Part shown: positions 1-7,901 of the stretch, piece after piece
Layout: each line of letters opens with the position of its first letter
How positions within the stretch are numbered: the first letter of the stretch is position 1
NCBI GenBank assembly: GCA_009914575.1
Contig: WNEB01000009.1
Location: 1-18,850 of the forward strand
Length of the DNA stretch: 18,850 nt
Direction of reading: 5' to 3'
Source: Burkholderia gladioli
GTDB taxonomy: Bacteria; Pseudomonadota; Gammaproteobacteria; Burkholderiales; Burkholderiaceae
Position numbers and translations under genes: made by a program
Notes under the pieces: model-generated
What the model saw: only the letters and a program-made list of their open reading frames with translations
What the model was told of the DNA's origin: nothing
Databases searched by the model: none

Positions 1-309
1 ACGACCGCCTCATGCCCGGCCACTGGGAAGGCGACCTCATCAAGGGCGCCGGCAACAAGTCGTCCGTGGCCGTCCTCGTTGAGCGCATGAGCCGCGCCGT
101 GCTGCTGGCCAAGATGCCGGACGCGACTGCCGCGTCGGCCCTGGCCGCCTTCACGACCAAGCTTCAATTGCTCGTCGAACCGCTGCGCCAGACGTGACCT
201 ACGACCAAGGCCGCGAGATGGCGCGACATGCCGAACTGACAGCCGCGACCAACGTTCGCGTCTACTTCTGCGACCCGCACAGCCCTTGGCAGCGCGGCAC
301 GTGTGAGAC
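1..309 (+). pseudogene. IS30-family transposase remnant, frameshifted and truncated
   Basis: The reading frame enters from the left edge and encodes the IS30-type catalytic core start RLMPGHWEGDLIKG, containing the first Asp of the DDE triad. It stops at 195-197. Continuing one base out of frame restores typical IS30 sequence, TYDQGREMA (second Asp) then [13 protein letters not shown] (catalytic Glu), so a single base is missing near 194. Homology ends abruptly at about 309, where NTNGL-type residues should follow the Glu. The 5' part lies outside the window and the 3' part is lost. This is a dead transposase end fused to a different gene on its right. Identification rests on recognised motifs; the exact IS name is not assignable. 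Confidence 0.85.
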
Positions 310-338
310 GGTGCGCGTCAAGGTAGTTGTCGCCTCTG

Positions 339-620
339 TCATGCAACTTCAGCCTGCTTACGAACCCTGATTCCGGCCTCGTGGACGATTGCGTCGCGCA
401 CCAGCTTGACCGGCACCGGCGGCTGCTCGGCGTTGGTCACGGTCACGTCGATCGAATCGGGCGCGGTGACGGGCAGCGGCGCGCGGTCGTCGTCCGAGTA
501 GATCCGCGTGAGCGTCAGCGGCGCGTCGGCCGCGGCTTCGCGAGCCGGCTGCACGAGCGAGACGGTCGCGGGCGCGGCGCCGGTCGCGCAGAGCAGCGTC
601 ACCGGCAGCAGGCGCGGCAC
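339..620 (-). pseudogene. Truncated exported protein of unknown function (5' part only)
   Basis: The minus-strand frame has codon use like genuine neighbours (third positions mostly G or C). It encodes a hydrophobic leader (VPRLLPVTLLCATGAAPA) followed by a short beta-rich segment including TLTRIYSDDDRAPLPV and DSIDVTVTN. A GTG at 618-620 is the likeliest start because it directly precedes the leader; no good ribosome binding site is seen, and an open frame continues upstream to 794. The frame ends at 339, just beside the IS30 remnant, after about 93 codons, so the gene seems cut off by that insertion. I do not recognise the family. The leader suggests a periplasmic or outer-membrane destination, which is an inference. 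Confidence 0.45.
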
Positions 621-639
621 CAGGCCGTGCGCAGGCCTG

Positions 640-1088
640 CCGAACGTACGGCGCGACGGGCGGGGGTGACGGGAGCGAAAGCGGAGGCGGGCGAGCAGGC
701 GAGGACGGGCGAACGATCGGATCGATGGCGCATGAGTACGATGGATTGGCGAAGCACGGAGGAGTGTCGTGCCGCAACAAGGACACTGCGACAAGTCGGC
801 CTATTGTAATTAAGCGGCGAGCTTCAAACGGAATGGCGCTCGCGCGGGGCTGCCGAGCCATGGCATTGCCCCGATCCGCCCGATATTTTTTCGGGTGGAC
901 AGGCTCGTATAACCCGATAAAATTGCCGCGACTCCCGGCAGGTGTTCCGTTTGCGCGACATCGGCGCATTTTTTTGTGACACTCCGGGATTAGTGATACT
1001 TTTCGGGTTTTTCAGGGACGGGTCGCGTTGGCGGGCCGTCGTGACGACAGTCGATACCGGCCAGCATAGGGCCGGACGGGAGAACGGG
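640..1088. other. Non-coding region upstream of potF
   Basis: No open frame here has convincing codon use or family similarity. The stretch becomes AT-richer toward potF. A small hairpin is visible at 879-895 (CCCGA, 7-nt T-rich loop, TCGGG). A weak promoter candidate is TTGTGA (974-979) with GATACT (995-1000), but the 15-bp spacing is short. The likely Shine-Dalgarno sequence GGGAG at 1078-1082 belongs to potF. Confidence 0.4.
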
Positions 1089-2183
1089 ATGAACGCAAAG
1101 GTAGCTGGCCGGTTGATGGCCCTCTCGCTGTGCGTGGTCGCGACGGTCGCTTCGGCGAAGGACACGCAGCTCAATATCTACAACTGGTCCGACTATATTG
1201 CCAAGGACACCATCCCCAACTTCGAGAAGCAAACGGGCGTCAAGGTCCGCTACGACAACTACGACAGCGACGACACGCTGCAGGCCAAGCTGCTGACCGG
1301 CAGCTCGGGCTACGACATCGTGGTGCCCACCAGCAACTACGCCGGCAAGCAGATCGCCGCCGGCATCTTCGCGCCGCTCGACAAGTCGAAGCTGCCGAAC
1401 CTGAAGAACCTCGATCCGCAACTGATGGCGCTGGTGGCCGGTGCCGATCCGGGCAACAAGTACGTGGTGCACTGGGCCTACGGCACGACGGGCCTCGCCT
1501 ACAACGTCAACAAGGCCCAGCAGATCCTCGGCAAGGTGCCGCTCGACAGCTGGGACATTCTGTTCAAGCCGGAAAACATCTCGAAGCTGAAGGCGTGCGG
1601 CGTTTCGGTGCTCGACGCGCCGGACCAGATGTTCGCCGCCGCGCTGCACTACATCGGCAAGGATCCGATGAGCACCAACCCGGCCGATTACCAGGCCGCG
1701 ATGGCGATGCTCAAGAAGATCCGCCCGTACATCACGCAGTTCAACTCGTCGGGCTACATCAACGATCTGGTCGGCGGCGACATCTGCTTCGCCTACGGCT
1801 GGTCGGGCGACGTCGTGATTGCCAAGCACCGCGCGCAGGAAGCGAAGAAGCCGTACAAGGTCGAGTACTACATTCCGAAGGGCGGCGCGCCCGTGTGGTT
1901 CGACGTGATGGCGATCCCGAAGGATGCGAAGAACAAGGAAGCGGCCCTAGAATGGATCAACTACATCGAGGACCCGAAGGTGCACGCGGCGATCACCAAC
2001 ACGGTGTACTACCCGAGCGCGAACGCCGCGGCCCGCCAGTTCGTCAGCAAGGACGTGGCGAACGATCCGGCCGTGTACCCGCCGGCCGACGTGGTCAAGA
2101 CGCTGTTCCTGCTCAAGCCGCTGCCGCCTGAAATCCAGCGTCTGCAGACGCGGCTCTGGACCGAGTTCAAGTCCGGCCGCTGA
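1089..2183 (+). CDS. potF: PotF-type periplasmic polyamine-binding protein
   Basis: This 364-residue protein is the substrate-binding component of a putrescine/spermidine ABC importer. A signal peptide covers residues 1-23, with predicted cleavage after ASA. The mature protein opens with the family motif LNIYNWSDYI (W33, S34, D35, Y36). Further on are YGWSGD (W238, D241) and VWFDVMAIP (W270, D272). These match the aromatic and acidic residues that cradle the polyamine in E. coli PotF. Length is normal for the family. The ATG at 1089 is chosen because GGGAG at 1078-1082 precedes it and the signal peptide begins there; an in-frame ATG at 942 would add an unlikely leader. It is the first gene of a potF-G-H-I operon and is separated from potG by a hairpin and a MITE. 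Exact substrate preference (putrescine or spermidine) is inferred. Confidence 0.93.
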   Translation: MNAKVAGRLMALSLCVVATVASAKDTQLNIYNWSDYIAKDTIPNFEKQTGVKVRYDNYDSDDTLQAKLLTGSSGYDIVVPTSNYAGKQIAAGIFAPLDKSKLPNLKNLDPQLMALVAGADPGNKYVVHWAYGTTGLAYNVNKAQQILGKVPLDSWDILFKPENISKLKACGVSVLDAPDQMFAAALHYIGKDPMSTNPADYQAAMAMLKKIRPYITQFNSSGYINDLVGGDICFAYGWSGDVVIAKHRAQEAKKPYKVEYYIPKGGAPVWFDVMAIPKDAKNKEAALEWINYIEDPKVHAAITNTVYYPSANAAARQFVSKDVANDPAVYPPADVVKTLFLLKPLPPEIQRLQTRLWTEFKSGR

Positions 2184-2213
2184 AGCCCGCCCCGGATTCG
2201 ATGCCGTCCCATC

Positions 2214-2240
2214 AAGCCCATGGGGCCCCCGGGGGCTTTG
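2214..2240 (+). terminator. Hairpin after potF, possible attenuator
   Basis: A self-complementary GCCCCCGGGGGC (2225-2236) sits inside a wider AAGCCC/GGGCTT pairing (2214-2219 with 2233-2238) and is followed by TTTG TT. It begins about 30 bases after the potF stop. This is the usual place for partial termination that lets a binding protein be made in excess over its permease. The T tract is short, so termination efficiency is uncertain. Confidence 0.45.
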
Positions 2241-2265
2241 TTCGTCTCAACCGCCTTTGTTTGGT

Positions 2266-2463
2266 GGCTCTCTTGAAATTTGAGTGGGTGAAAAGGGCCG
2301 CCGGGGTACGAAAACCTACGTCGCAAAACGGTATCTTCCCACCCCTAGCCCCGCTCCAAGGCGGGGAAGTTCTCGCCGCCGGACTGGCTCGGGGGCCAGG
2401 CGGCGCAAGGCTTTGCCTGCCCTTGACCCGGAAAAATCCACCCACTCGAAATTCAAGAGAGGC
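2266..2463 (+). mobile_element. MITE-like element, copy 1 (198 bp)
   Basis: The element is bounded by inverted ends. The left end begins GGCTCTCTTGAAATTTGAGT at 2266. The right end, read on the opposite strand from 2463, begins GCCTCTCTTGAATTTCGAGT; both continue with GGGTG. The interior carries a CCCCGC/GCGGGG inverted repeat and a GC-rich GCCAGGC...GCCTG pairing. No plausible coding capacity is seen. About 154 bp of it recur in inverse orientation at 9066-9219 with only about four mismatches, showing a dispersed repeat. No obvious target-site duplication is visible. It lies in the potF-potG gap and ends about 35 bp before the potG start. The MITE assignment is inferred from the structure, and the mobilising transposase is unknown. 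Confidence 0.75.
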
Positions 2464-2497
2464 TATTTGGTACTGCCCAGGAGTGATGCAGCAGATC

Positions 2498-3658
2498 ATG
2501 AATAGCCAGTCGCGCTTGTCGTCCGCCGCTGCGCCGTCCAGCCCGCCCAACGTTTCGCCGGCGGCAAACGCCGCGAACTTCGTGCAGATCGTCGACGTGG
2601 TCAAGCAGTTCGGCGACACCACCGCGGTGCGCCAGGTCAATCTCTCCGTCGAGAAGGGCGAACTGTTCGCACTGCTGGGCAGTTCCGGCTGCGGGAAATC
2701 CACGCTGCTGCGCATGCTGGCCGGCCTCGAAACCGTCACCTCGGGCAAGATCCTGATCGACGGCGAGGATCTCGCGCAGATGCCGCCGTACAAGCGGCCC
2801 GTGAACATGATGTTCCAGTCGTACGCGCTGTTCCCGCACATGTCGGTGGAGGCGAACGTGGCGTACGGCCTCAAGCAGGAAGGCACGCCGAGGGCCGAGC
2901 TGAAGGAGCGCGTGCGCGATGCGCTCGAGCTGGTGCAGATGAGCCGCTACCCGACGCGCAAGCCGCACCAGCTTTCGGGCGGCCAGCAGCAGCGGGTGGC
3001 GCTGGCGCGTTCGCTGGTCAAGCGGCCCAAGCTGCTGCTGCTCGACGAACCGATGTCGGCGCTCGACAAGCAGATCCGCCAGCACACCCAGATCGAACTC
3101 GTCAACATTCTCGACAAGGTCGGCGTCACCTGCATCATGGTCACGCACGATCAGGAAGAGGCGATGACGATGGCGAACCGTATCGCCGTGATGAGCGAAG
3201 GCCGGATCGTGCAGATCGGCGCGCCGCGCGAAGTCTACGAATATCCGAGCAGCCGCTTCTCCGCCGAGTTCATCGGCTCGACGAACCTGTTCGAGGGCAA
3301 CGTGGTCGAGGACGAACCCGATTACGTGTTCATCGAGACGCCGGACCTGCCGTGCCGCCTGCACGTGAGCCACGGCATCACGGGCCCGCTCGGCATGGCC
3401 GTGACGGTGTCGGTGCGCCCCGAGCGCATCGCGCTCACGCGCAAGCCGCCCGAGGGCGCCCACAACTGGGGGCACGGCGTGATCACCAACGTAGCCTACA
3501 TGGGCTGCTACTCGCTGTATCACGTCAAGCTCGATTCGGGCAAGACGGTGATCGCCAATGCCACCAGCCTCGCGCTGTCGGAAATCGACACGCCGGGCTG
3601 GAACGACGAGATCTACGTGCGCTGGAGCGCCACGGTCGGCGTGGTGCTGACGTCATGA
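2498..3658 (+). CDS. potG: PotG-type polyamine ABC transporter ATP-binding subunit
   Basis: This 386-residue cytoplasmic ATPase energises polyamine uptake. It has the full ABC motif set: Walker [10 protein letters not shown] (61-69), Q-loop [10 protein letters not shown], signature LSGGQ (159-163), Walker B LLLLDEP with D183 and E184, and switch H217 in [12 protein letters not shown]-terminal TOBE-like region follows from about residue 290. Codons run through an Ala/Ser/Pro-rich leader of about 25 residues before the conserved domain. The start is ambiguous. AGGAG at 2479-2483 is too close to the ATG at 2486 (2 nt) and far from the ATG at 2498 (14 nt); I chose 2498. The MITE right end lies about 35 bp upstream and may have displaced the native leader. 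The stop overlaps the potH start as ATGA. Confidence 0.92.
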   Translation: MNSQSRLSSAAAPSSPPNVSPAANAANFVQIVDVVKQFGDTTAVRQVNLSVEKGELFALLGSSGCGKSTLLRMLAGLETVTSGKILIDGEDLAQMPPYKRPVNMMFQSYALFPHMSVEANVAYGLKQEGTPRAELKERVRDALELVQMSRYPTRKPHQLSGGQQQRVALARSLVKRPKLLLLDEPMSALDKQIRQHTQIELVNILDKVGVTCIMVTHDQEEAMTMANRIAVMSEGRIVQIGAPREVYEYPSSRFSAEFIGSTNLFEGNVVEDEPDYVFIETPDLPCRLHVSHGITGPLGMAVTVSVRPERIALTRKPPEGAHNWGHGVITNVAYMGCYSLYHVKLDSGKTVIANATSLALSEIDTPGWNDEIYVRWSATVGVVLTS

Positions 3659-4581
3659 GCGCGCTGTCCACGTTCTTCGGCTGGCCGATGCGCAAGCTCG
3701 GCCTGAGCGGCCGCACGGTCGTGATCGCGGGGCCGTTCTTCTGGCTCGTGCTGTTCTTCGCGGTGCCGTTCCTGCTGGTCGTGAAGATCAGCTTCGCGGA
3801 ACTGAACCTCGGCATTCCTCCGTACACCGAACTGACCTCGTTCGCGGACGGCGCGCTGAACATCAAGCTGAACCTGTCGCACTACGCGTTCCTGTTCACC
3901 GACAGCCTGTATTTCGCGACCTACGTGAACTCGGTGTGGGTGGCGACCGTCACGACGTTCCTGTGCCTGCTGCTCGGCTATCCGATGGCGTACTACATCG
4001 CGCGCTCGAACCCGGCCTCGCGCAACCTGCTGATGATGGCGGTGATTCTGCCGTTCTGGACGTCGTTCCTGATCCGCGTGTATGCGTGGATCGGCATTCT
4101 CAAGAACAACGGGCTTCTGAACAATTTCCTGATCGGCATCGGCCTGATCCATTCGCCGATCGAGCTGTACCGCACCAACGTCGCGGTGTATATCGGCATG
4201 GTCTACACCTACCTGCCGTTCCTCGTGATGCCGCTCTACGCGCACCTCGTGAAGATGGATCTGCGCCTGCTCGAAGCCGCGTACGACCTCGGCGCGAAGC
4301 CGTGGAAGGCGTTCCTGACGGTCACGCTGCCGCTCTCGAGGAACGGCATCGTCGCGGGCTGCCTGCTGGTGTTCATTCCGGCGGTGGGCGAATACGTGAT
4401 CCCCGAACTGCTCGGCGGCGCCGATACGCTGATGATCGGCCGCGTCATGTGGAACGAGTTCTTCAACAACGCGGACTGGCCGATGGCTTCGGCGGTGACC
4501 TGCGCGATGGTGCTGCTGCTGGTGCCGATGGCGGCGTTCCAGCACTTCCAGGCGAAGGAACTGGAGGGCCGCCGCAAATGA
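3655..4581 (+). CDS. potH: PotH-type polyamine ABC permease
   Basis: This 308-residue inner-membrane permease is one of the two transmembrane subunits of the polyamine importer. About six hydrophobic segments are visible; the first lies near residues 23-43 (IAGPFFWLVLFFAVPFLLVV). The EAA coupling loop EAAYDLGAKPWKAFLTVTLPL at about 207-227 is the site that contacts the PotG ATPase. The conserved stretch ILPFWTSFLIRVYAW is typical of PotB/PotH proteins. The ATG overlaps the potG stop by four bases (ATGA), indicating translational coupling. The stop overlaps potI in the same way. The gene is complete and of normal family length. Confidence 0.93.
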   Translation: MSALSTFFGWPMRKLGLSGRTVVIAGPFFWLVLFFAVPFLLVVKISFAELNLGIPPYTELTSFADGALNIKLNLSHYAFLFTDSLYFATYVNSVWVATVTTFLCLLLGYPMAYYIARSNPASRNLLMMAVILPFWTSFLIRVYAWIGILKNNGLLNNFLIGIGLIHSPIELYRTNVAVYIGMVYTYLPFLVMPLYAHLVKMDLRLLEAAYDLGAKPWKAFLTVTLPLSRNGIVAGCLLVFIPAVGEYVIPELLGGADTLMIGRVMWNEFFNNADWPMASAVTCAMVLLLVPMAAFQHFQAKELEGRRK

Positions 4582-5396
4582 TGCCGAATCGTTATCTGCG
4601 GATCGCGGTGCTCGGGCTCGGCTTCGCGTTCCTGTACATCCCGATCCTGAGCCTGATCGTCTACTCGTTCAACGCGTCGCAGCTGGTGACGGTGTGGTCG
4701 GGGTTCTCGACGCGCTGGTATTCGGCGCTGCTGGCCGACGACGAACTGATCGCGGCGGCCTGGCTGTCGCTGAAGATCGGCGTGCTGACGGCGTTCGCCT
4801 CGGTGTTCATCGGGACCTGGGCCGGCTTCGTGCTGGCCCGCATGGGCCGCTTTCGCGGCTTCGCGCTCTACTCGGGCATGATCAACGCGCCGCTCGTGAT
4901 TCCCGAGGTGATCCAAGGGATCTCGCTGCTGCTGCTGTTCATAGAGCTGGCGAAGTGGATCGGCTGGCCGGCGCAGCGCGGCATGTTCACGATCTGGCTC
5001 GGGCACGTGATGCTGTGCCTTTCCTACGTGGCGATCATCGTGCAGTCGCGCGTGCGCGAACTCGACCCCTCGCTGGAGGAGGCCGCGCTCGATCTCGGCG
5101 CGACGCCGTTCAAGGTGTTCTTCACGATCACGCTGCCGTTGATCTCGCAGGCGCTGGTGTCGGGCTGGCTGCTGTCGTTCACGCTGTCGATCGACGATCT
5201 GGTGCTGTCGGCGTTCCTGTCCGGCCCCGGCTCGACGACGCTGCCGCTGGTGGTGTTCTCGCGCGTGCGCCTCGGCCTGAACCCCGAGATGAACGCGCTC
5301 GCCACGCTGTTCATCGTCGCCGTGACGATCGGCGTGATCGGCGCGAACATGGCGATGCTGCGCCGCGAGCGGCGGCGGATGGCCATCGCGGCCTGA
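4578..5396 (+). CDS. potI: PotI-type polyamine ABC permease
   Basis: This 272-residue inner-membrane protein is the second permease subunit, pairing with PotH. It begins with a membrane segment (IAVLGLGFAFLYIPILSLIV) and has about six hydrophobic helices. Its EAA loop, EEAALDLGATPFKVFFTITL, lies at about 167-186. The PotC/PotI hallmark FTLSIDDLVLSAFLSGPGS is present. The start overlaps the potH stop (ATGA at 4578-4581); a second ATG follows immediately at 4581. It is the last gene of the operon, and a strong hairpin begins about 20 bases after its stop. Nothing in the sequence suggests damage. Confidence 0.93.
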   Translation: MMPNRYLRIAVLGLGFAFLYIPILSLIVYSFNASQLVTVWSGFSTRWYSALLADDELIAAAWLSLKIGVLTAFASVFIGTWAGFVLARMGRFRGFALYSGMINAPLVIPEVIQGISLLLLFIELAKWIGWPAQRGMFTIWLGHVMLCLSYVAIIVQSRVRELDPSLEEAALDLGATPFKVFFTITLPLISQALVSGWLLSFTLSIDDLVLSAFLSGPGSTTLPLVVFSRVRLGLNPEMNALATLFIVAVTIGVIGANMAMLRRERRRMAIAA

Positions 5397-5417
5397 CGCG
5401 CGCCGTCGCATGAAACG

Positions 5418-5449
5418 ACGCCCGGGATCGTGTTCGCGATCCCGGGCGT
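5418..5449. terminator. Bidirectional terminator hairpin between potI and sqr
   Basis: A perfect 13-bp inverted repeat, ACGCCCGGGATCG at 5418-5430 and its complement at 5437-5449, encloses the loop TGTTCG. It lies between the convergent potI and sqr genes. Neither side has a long T tract; the minus-strand side has GTTTC. It probably serves both operons. Confidence 0.75.
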
Positions 5450-5474
5450 TGTCGCTTGGTGCGTCGTTCTCGGC

Positions 5475-6723
5475 TCAGGCGTCGCCGACGGCCGGCTCCG
5501 AGAACCATTCGCGGCCCTTCATTCAGCATCGCGTGCCAGTAGACGGGCGGCAGCAGTGTTTCCTTGAGGAACCACGCGAGCCGCGACGGCCGCGTGCCGT
5601 CGTTGAGCCAGGCGGGGAAGGTCGGCGCGACCTTGCCGCCGTACAGGAACTCGGCCAGTACTACACGCCCGCGCTCGACCGTCAGCGGGCACGAGCCGTA
5701 GCCGTCGTAGCGCGCCACGCCCTGCGTGCGGTCGAGCGCGGCCAGCACGTTGTGCGGGACCACCGGCGCCTGCTTGCGCGCGGCGGCGGCCGTTTTCGCG
5801 TTGGGGGTGTTGATCGCGTCGCCGAGCGCATGGATGTTCTCGAAGGCGCGGTGGCGCAGCGTGGCCGGATCGACGTCGATCCAGCCGCCCGCATCGGCCA
5901 GTGCGCTGTCGCGCACGAAGCCCGGCGCGCGTTGCGGCGGCACCGCGTGCAGCAGGTCGAATTCGCGCGTGATCTCCTCGGTGCCGCCGCCGTCGGCTTC
6001 CGCGCGCGCGCGCCGGAAGCGGGCGAGGCGCGCGGGGCCGTCCACGGCGATCAGCGTGTCGCCGAAATTCAGGCCGATGCCGTAGCCCTTCACCGATTCC
6101 ATCAGCGCCGGCGCGGCCAGGTGAAATTCGATCTCGATGTTGCCGAGGCGGCCCGTGCGCCGCCAGTGATCGGCCGACAGATACATGGCCTTCTGCGGCG
6201 CGACCGCGCATTTGATCGGCATCGGCGGCTGCGTGAATATCGCGCGGCCCTGCGGCAGCGCCTGCACGAGCTGCCGCGTATACGGCGCGAGATCGTAGCG
6301 GTAGTTCGAGGTCACGCCGTGGCGGCCGAGCGTGTCGCCCAGGCCTTCGACGCCGGCCCAGTTCAGTTCGATGCCGGGGCATACCACGAGTTGCCGGTAG
6401 CCGAAGCGCGCGCCGCCGTCGAGCGTGATGGTCTGCTGCTCGGGCGAGAACGCCGTGACGGCCGAGCGGATGTGCGTCACGCCGCGCGGCAGGACGCTCG
6501 CCATCGGCCGCGCCGTGGACGGCGCGTCGAACACGCCGCCGCCCACCATCGTCCAGCCCGGCCGGTAGTAGTGCGTGTCGGCGGGGGGATCGACGAGCGC
6601 GATGTCGAGCGTGCGATCGCGTTTGAGCAGGCTGGCGGCGGTGGCGATGCCGGCCGAGCCGGCGCCGACGATCACGATCTCGTGGCGCGCGGTCGGCACG
6701 GCGGCGCTGGGGGAGGCGGACAT
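5475..6723 (-). pseudogene. sqr: Type II sulfide:quinone oxidoreductase, 3' end frameshifted
   Basis: This FAD enzyme of the membrane surface oxidises sulfide and passes electrons to quinone. Seen: an FAD-binding GAGSAG at 20-25; the redox cysteines C172 in PIKCAVAPQK and C345 in GYGSCPLTV, placed as in human SQOR; and HALGDAINTPNAKTAAA for the second flavin contact. An AAGGA ribosome site (6733-6737) precedes the ATG. The native protein would be 414 residues, ending KGREWFSEPAVGDA with stop 5475-5477. A 4-bp tandem duplication (TTCATTCA on the plus strand, 5518-5525) shifts the frame about 15 codons before that stop. Translation then continues to 5311, adding an Arg-rich tail antisense to the terminator and the potI end. 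Both active-site cysteines lie before the lesion, so some activity is possible. Confidence 0.87.
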
Positions 6724-6762
6724 GGTCAGGATTCCTTCAATGGGAGGCGGTGGCCGCGGCGC

Positions 6763-7665
6763 TCAAAGCGCATCGATCGGCAGTTTCAGATAACGGATGC
6801 CGTTCGGCGCCGGCTCGGGCAGCTGGCCGGCGCGCATGTTGACCTGCACCGACGGCAGGATCAGCACCGGCATCGCGAGCGTGGCGTCGCGCGCGGTGCG
6901 CATCGCGACGAAGCCGTCCTCGTCGACGCCGTCGTGCACGTGAATGTTCGCCTCGCGCTGCGCGGCCACGGTGGTGACCACGCAGGCGGCGCGGCCGCCG
7001 TCGGGCGGGTAGTCGTGGCACAGGTACAGCGGCGTGTCGGGCGGCAGGCTCAGCACCTTGCGGATCGAACGGTAGAGCGTGCGCGCGTCGCCGCCGGGGA
7101 AATCGCAGCGCGCGGTGCCGTAGTCGGGCATGAACAGCGTGTCGCCGACGAACGCGGCGGTGTCGACCGGCGCGGAGCCGCCGTCGGCGCGCGCCACCAC
7201 GTAGGTCATGCAGGCCGGCGTGTGGCCGGGCGTGTGGATCGCGCGGATCGTCAGCGCGCCGAGCGCGAGCGTGTCGCCGTCGTCGATCAGCCGGTCGAAC
7301 GGGCGGCCGTCGGGCACGAACTCGGGGCCGGCGTCGAACAGCGCGCCGAACACCTTCTGCACGCGCGTCACGTCGCGGCCGATCGCGATCTCGCCGCCGA
7401 GGCGCGCCTGCAGCCACGGCGCGGCGGACAGATGGTCGGCGTGCACGTGGGTTTCGAGCAGCCAGTGCACGCGCGCGCCGAGCGCCGCCACGTGCGCGGC
7501 GACGCGCTCGGCACTCGCATGGCCGGTGCGGCCCGACTTCGGATCGAAATCGAGCACCGAATCGACGATCGCGCATTCGCGCGTGCCGGTATCGAGCACG
7601 ACGTGGGTGGCCGTGCAGGTGGCGGCGTCGAAGAACGAATCGACGGTGAAGGCGGGAGCGGACAT
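6763..7665 (-). CDS. pdo: Persulfide dioxygenase (metallo-beta-lactamase fold)
   Basis: This 300-residue enzyme is predicted to oxidise glutathione persulfide to sulfite, the step after Sqr. The metal-binding signature is complete: H73-x-H75-x-D77-H78 (THVHADH), H148 in HTPGHTP, D175 in VGDTLF and H217 in LCHDYPPDG. The mono-iron dioxygenases of the ETHE1/SdoA/Blh group use the equivalent His-His-Asp triad. FDPKSGRTG near the N terminus and the adjacent sqr favour dioxygenase over a glyoxalase-II role. GGAG (7676-7679) lies 10 nt before the ATG. Only 39 nt separate it from sqr, so the two form an operon behind the sigma-54 promoter at 7707-7721. The gene appears intact. Which subtype it belongs to is not decided from sequence alone. 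Confidence 0.85.
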   Translation of the reverse strand: MSAPAFTVDSFFDAATCTATHVVLDTGTRECAIVDSVLDFDPKSGRTGHASAERVAAHVAALGARVHWLLETHVHADHLSAAPWLQARLGGEIAIGRDVTRVQKVFGALFDAGPEFVPDGRPFDRLIDDGDTLALGALTIRAIHTPGHTPACMTYVVARADGGSAPVDTAAFVGDTLFMPDYGTARCDFPGGDARTLYRSIRKVLSLPPDTPLYLCHDYPPDGGRAACVVTTVAAQREANIHVHDGVDEDGFVAMRTARDATLAMPVLILPSVQVNMRAGQLPEPAPNGIRYLKLPIDAL

Positions 7666-7706
7666 CGCTGGGGTACTCCGGAAACGGTCGAGAACGGTTT
7701 GTAGAG

Positions 7707-7721
7707 ACAAGATGCGTGCCA
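7707..7721 (-). promoter_or_regulatory. Sigma-54 (RpoN) -24/-12 promoter of pdo-sqr
   Basis: Read on the minus strand the site is TGGCAC-GCATC-TTGT: the -24 box at 7716-7721, exactly five bases, then TTGT at 7707-7710. This is one base from the TGGCAC-N5-TTGC consensus. Transcription would begin near 7697, about 30 nt before the pdo ATG. A divergent sigma-54 activator gene supports the call. Confidence 0.8.
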
Positions 7722-7828
7722 GGCGCGCGGGCGGGCCGCGAGGTTCGGCCAGGGGCTTGATCCGGTTGCGATTTTTCATGCGAACCCGGCGCGGCGCGCA
7801 GAGATCGTGCGTGCGGAATCGAGCTTCG

Positions 7829-7881
7829 CTGCCAAGGGTGGCAGTGTCGTGGCAGTCATGTGGCAGAATTGGCAGCCTGCC
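7829..7881. promoter_or_regulatory. Candidate FisR enhancer array (TGGCAG repeats)
   Basis: An inverted repeat CTGCCA-AGGG-TGGCAG (7829-7844) is followed by TGGCAG at 7850, 7861 and 7870. Starts are therefore 11, 11 and 9 bp apart, close to one helical turn. The last one forms GGCAG-C-CTGCC (7871-7881). The array lies about 110-160 bp upstream of the sigma-54 promoter and directly before fisR, the expected place for an upstream activating sequence that could also autoregulate fisR. Binding by FisR is inferred. Confidence 0.6.
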
Positions 7882-7901
7882 TGTCATTGCCCGGATTGTC
7901 C

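Noticed and set aside
2284..2505. Small plus-strand frame spanning the MITE (73 codons)
   Set aside because: It reads through the repeat into potG leader sequence; the repeat shows no coding constraint, and its apparent proteins are Arg/Pro-rich by composition.
5410..7704. 764-codon plus-strand open frame opposite sqr and pdo
   Set aside because: It is antisense to two well-recognised genes, is Arg/Ala/Gly/His-rich and has no family motif; high GC makes such shadow frames common.
7860..7901. Earlier fisR start at 7860
   Set aside because: It would put 14 extra codons inside the TGGCAG array with no ribosome site; 7902 gives a more usual N terminus, though it also lacks a clear Shine-Dalgarno.
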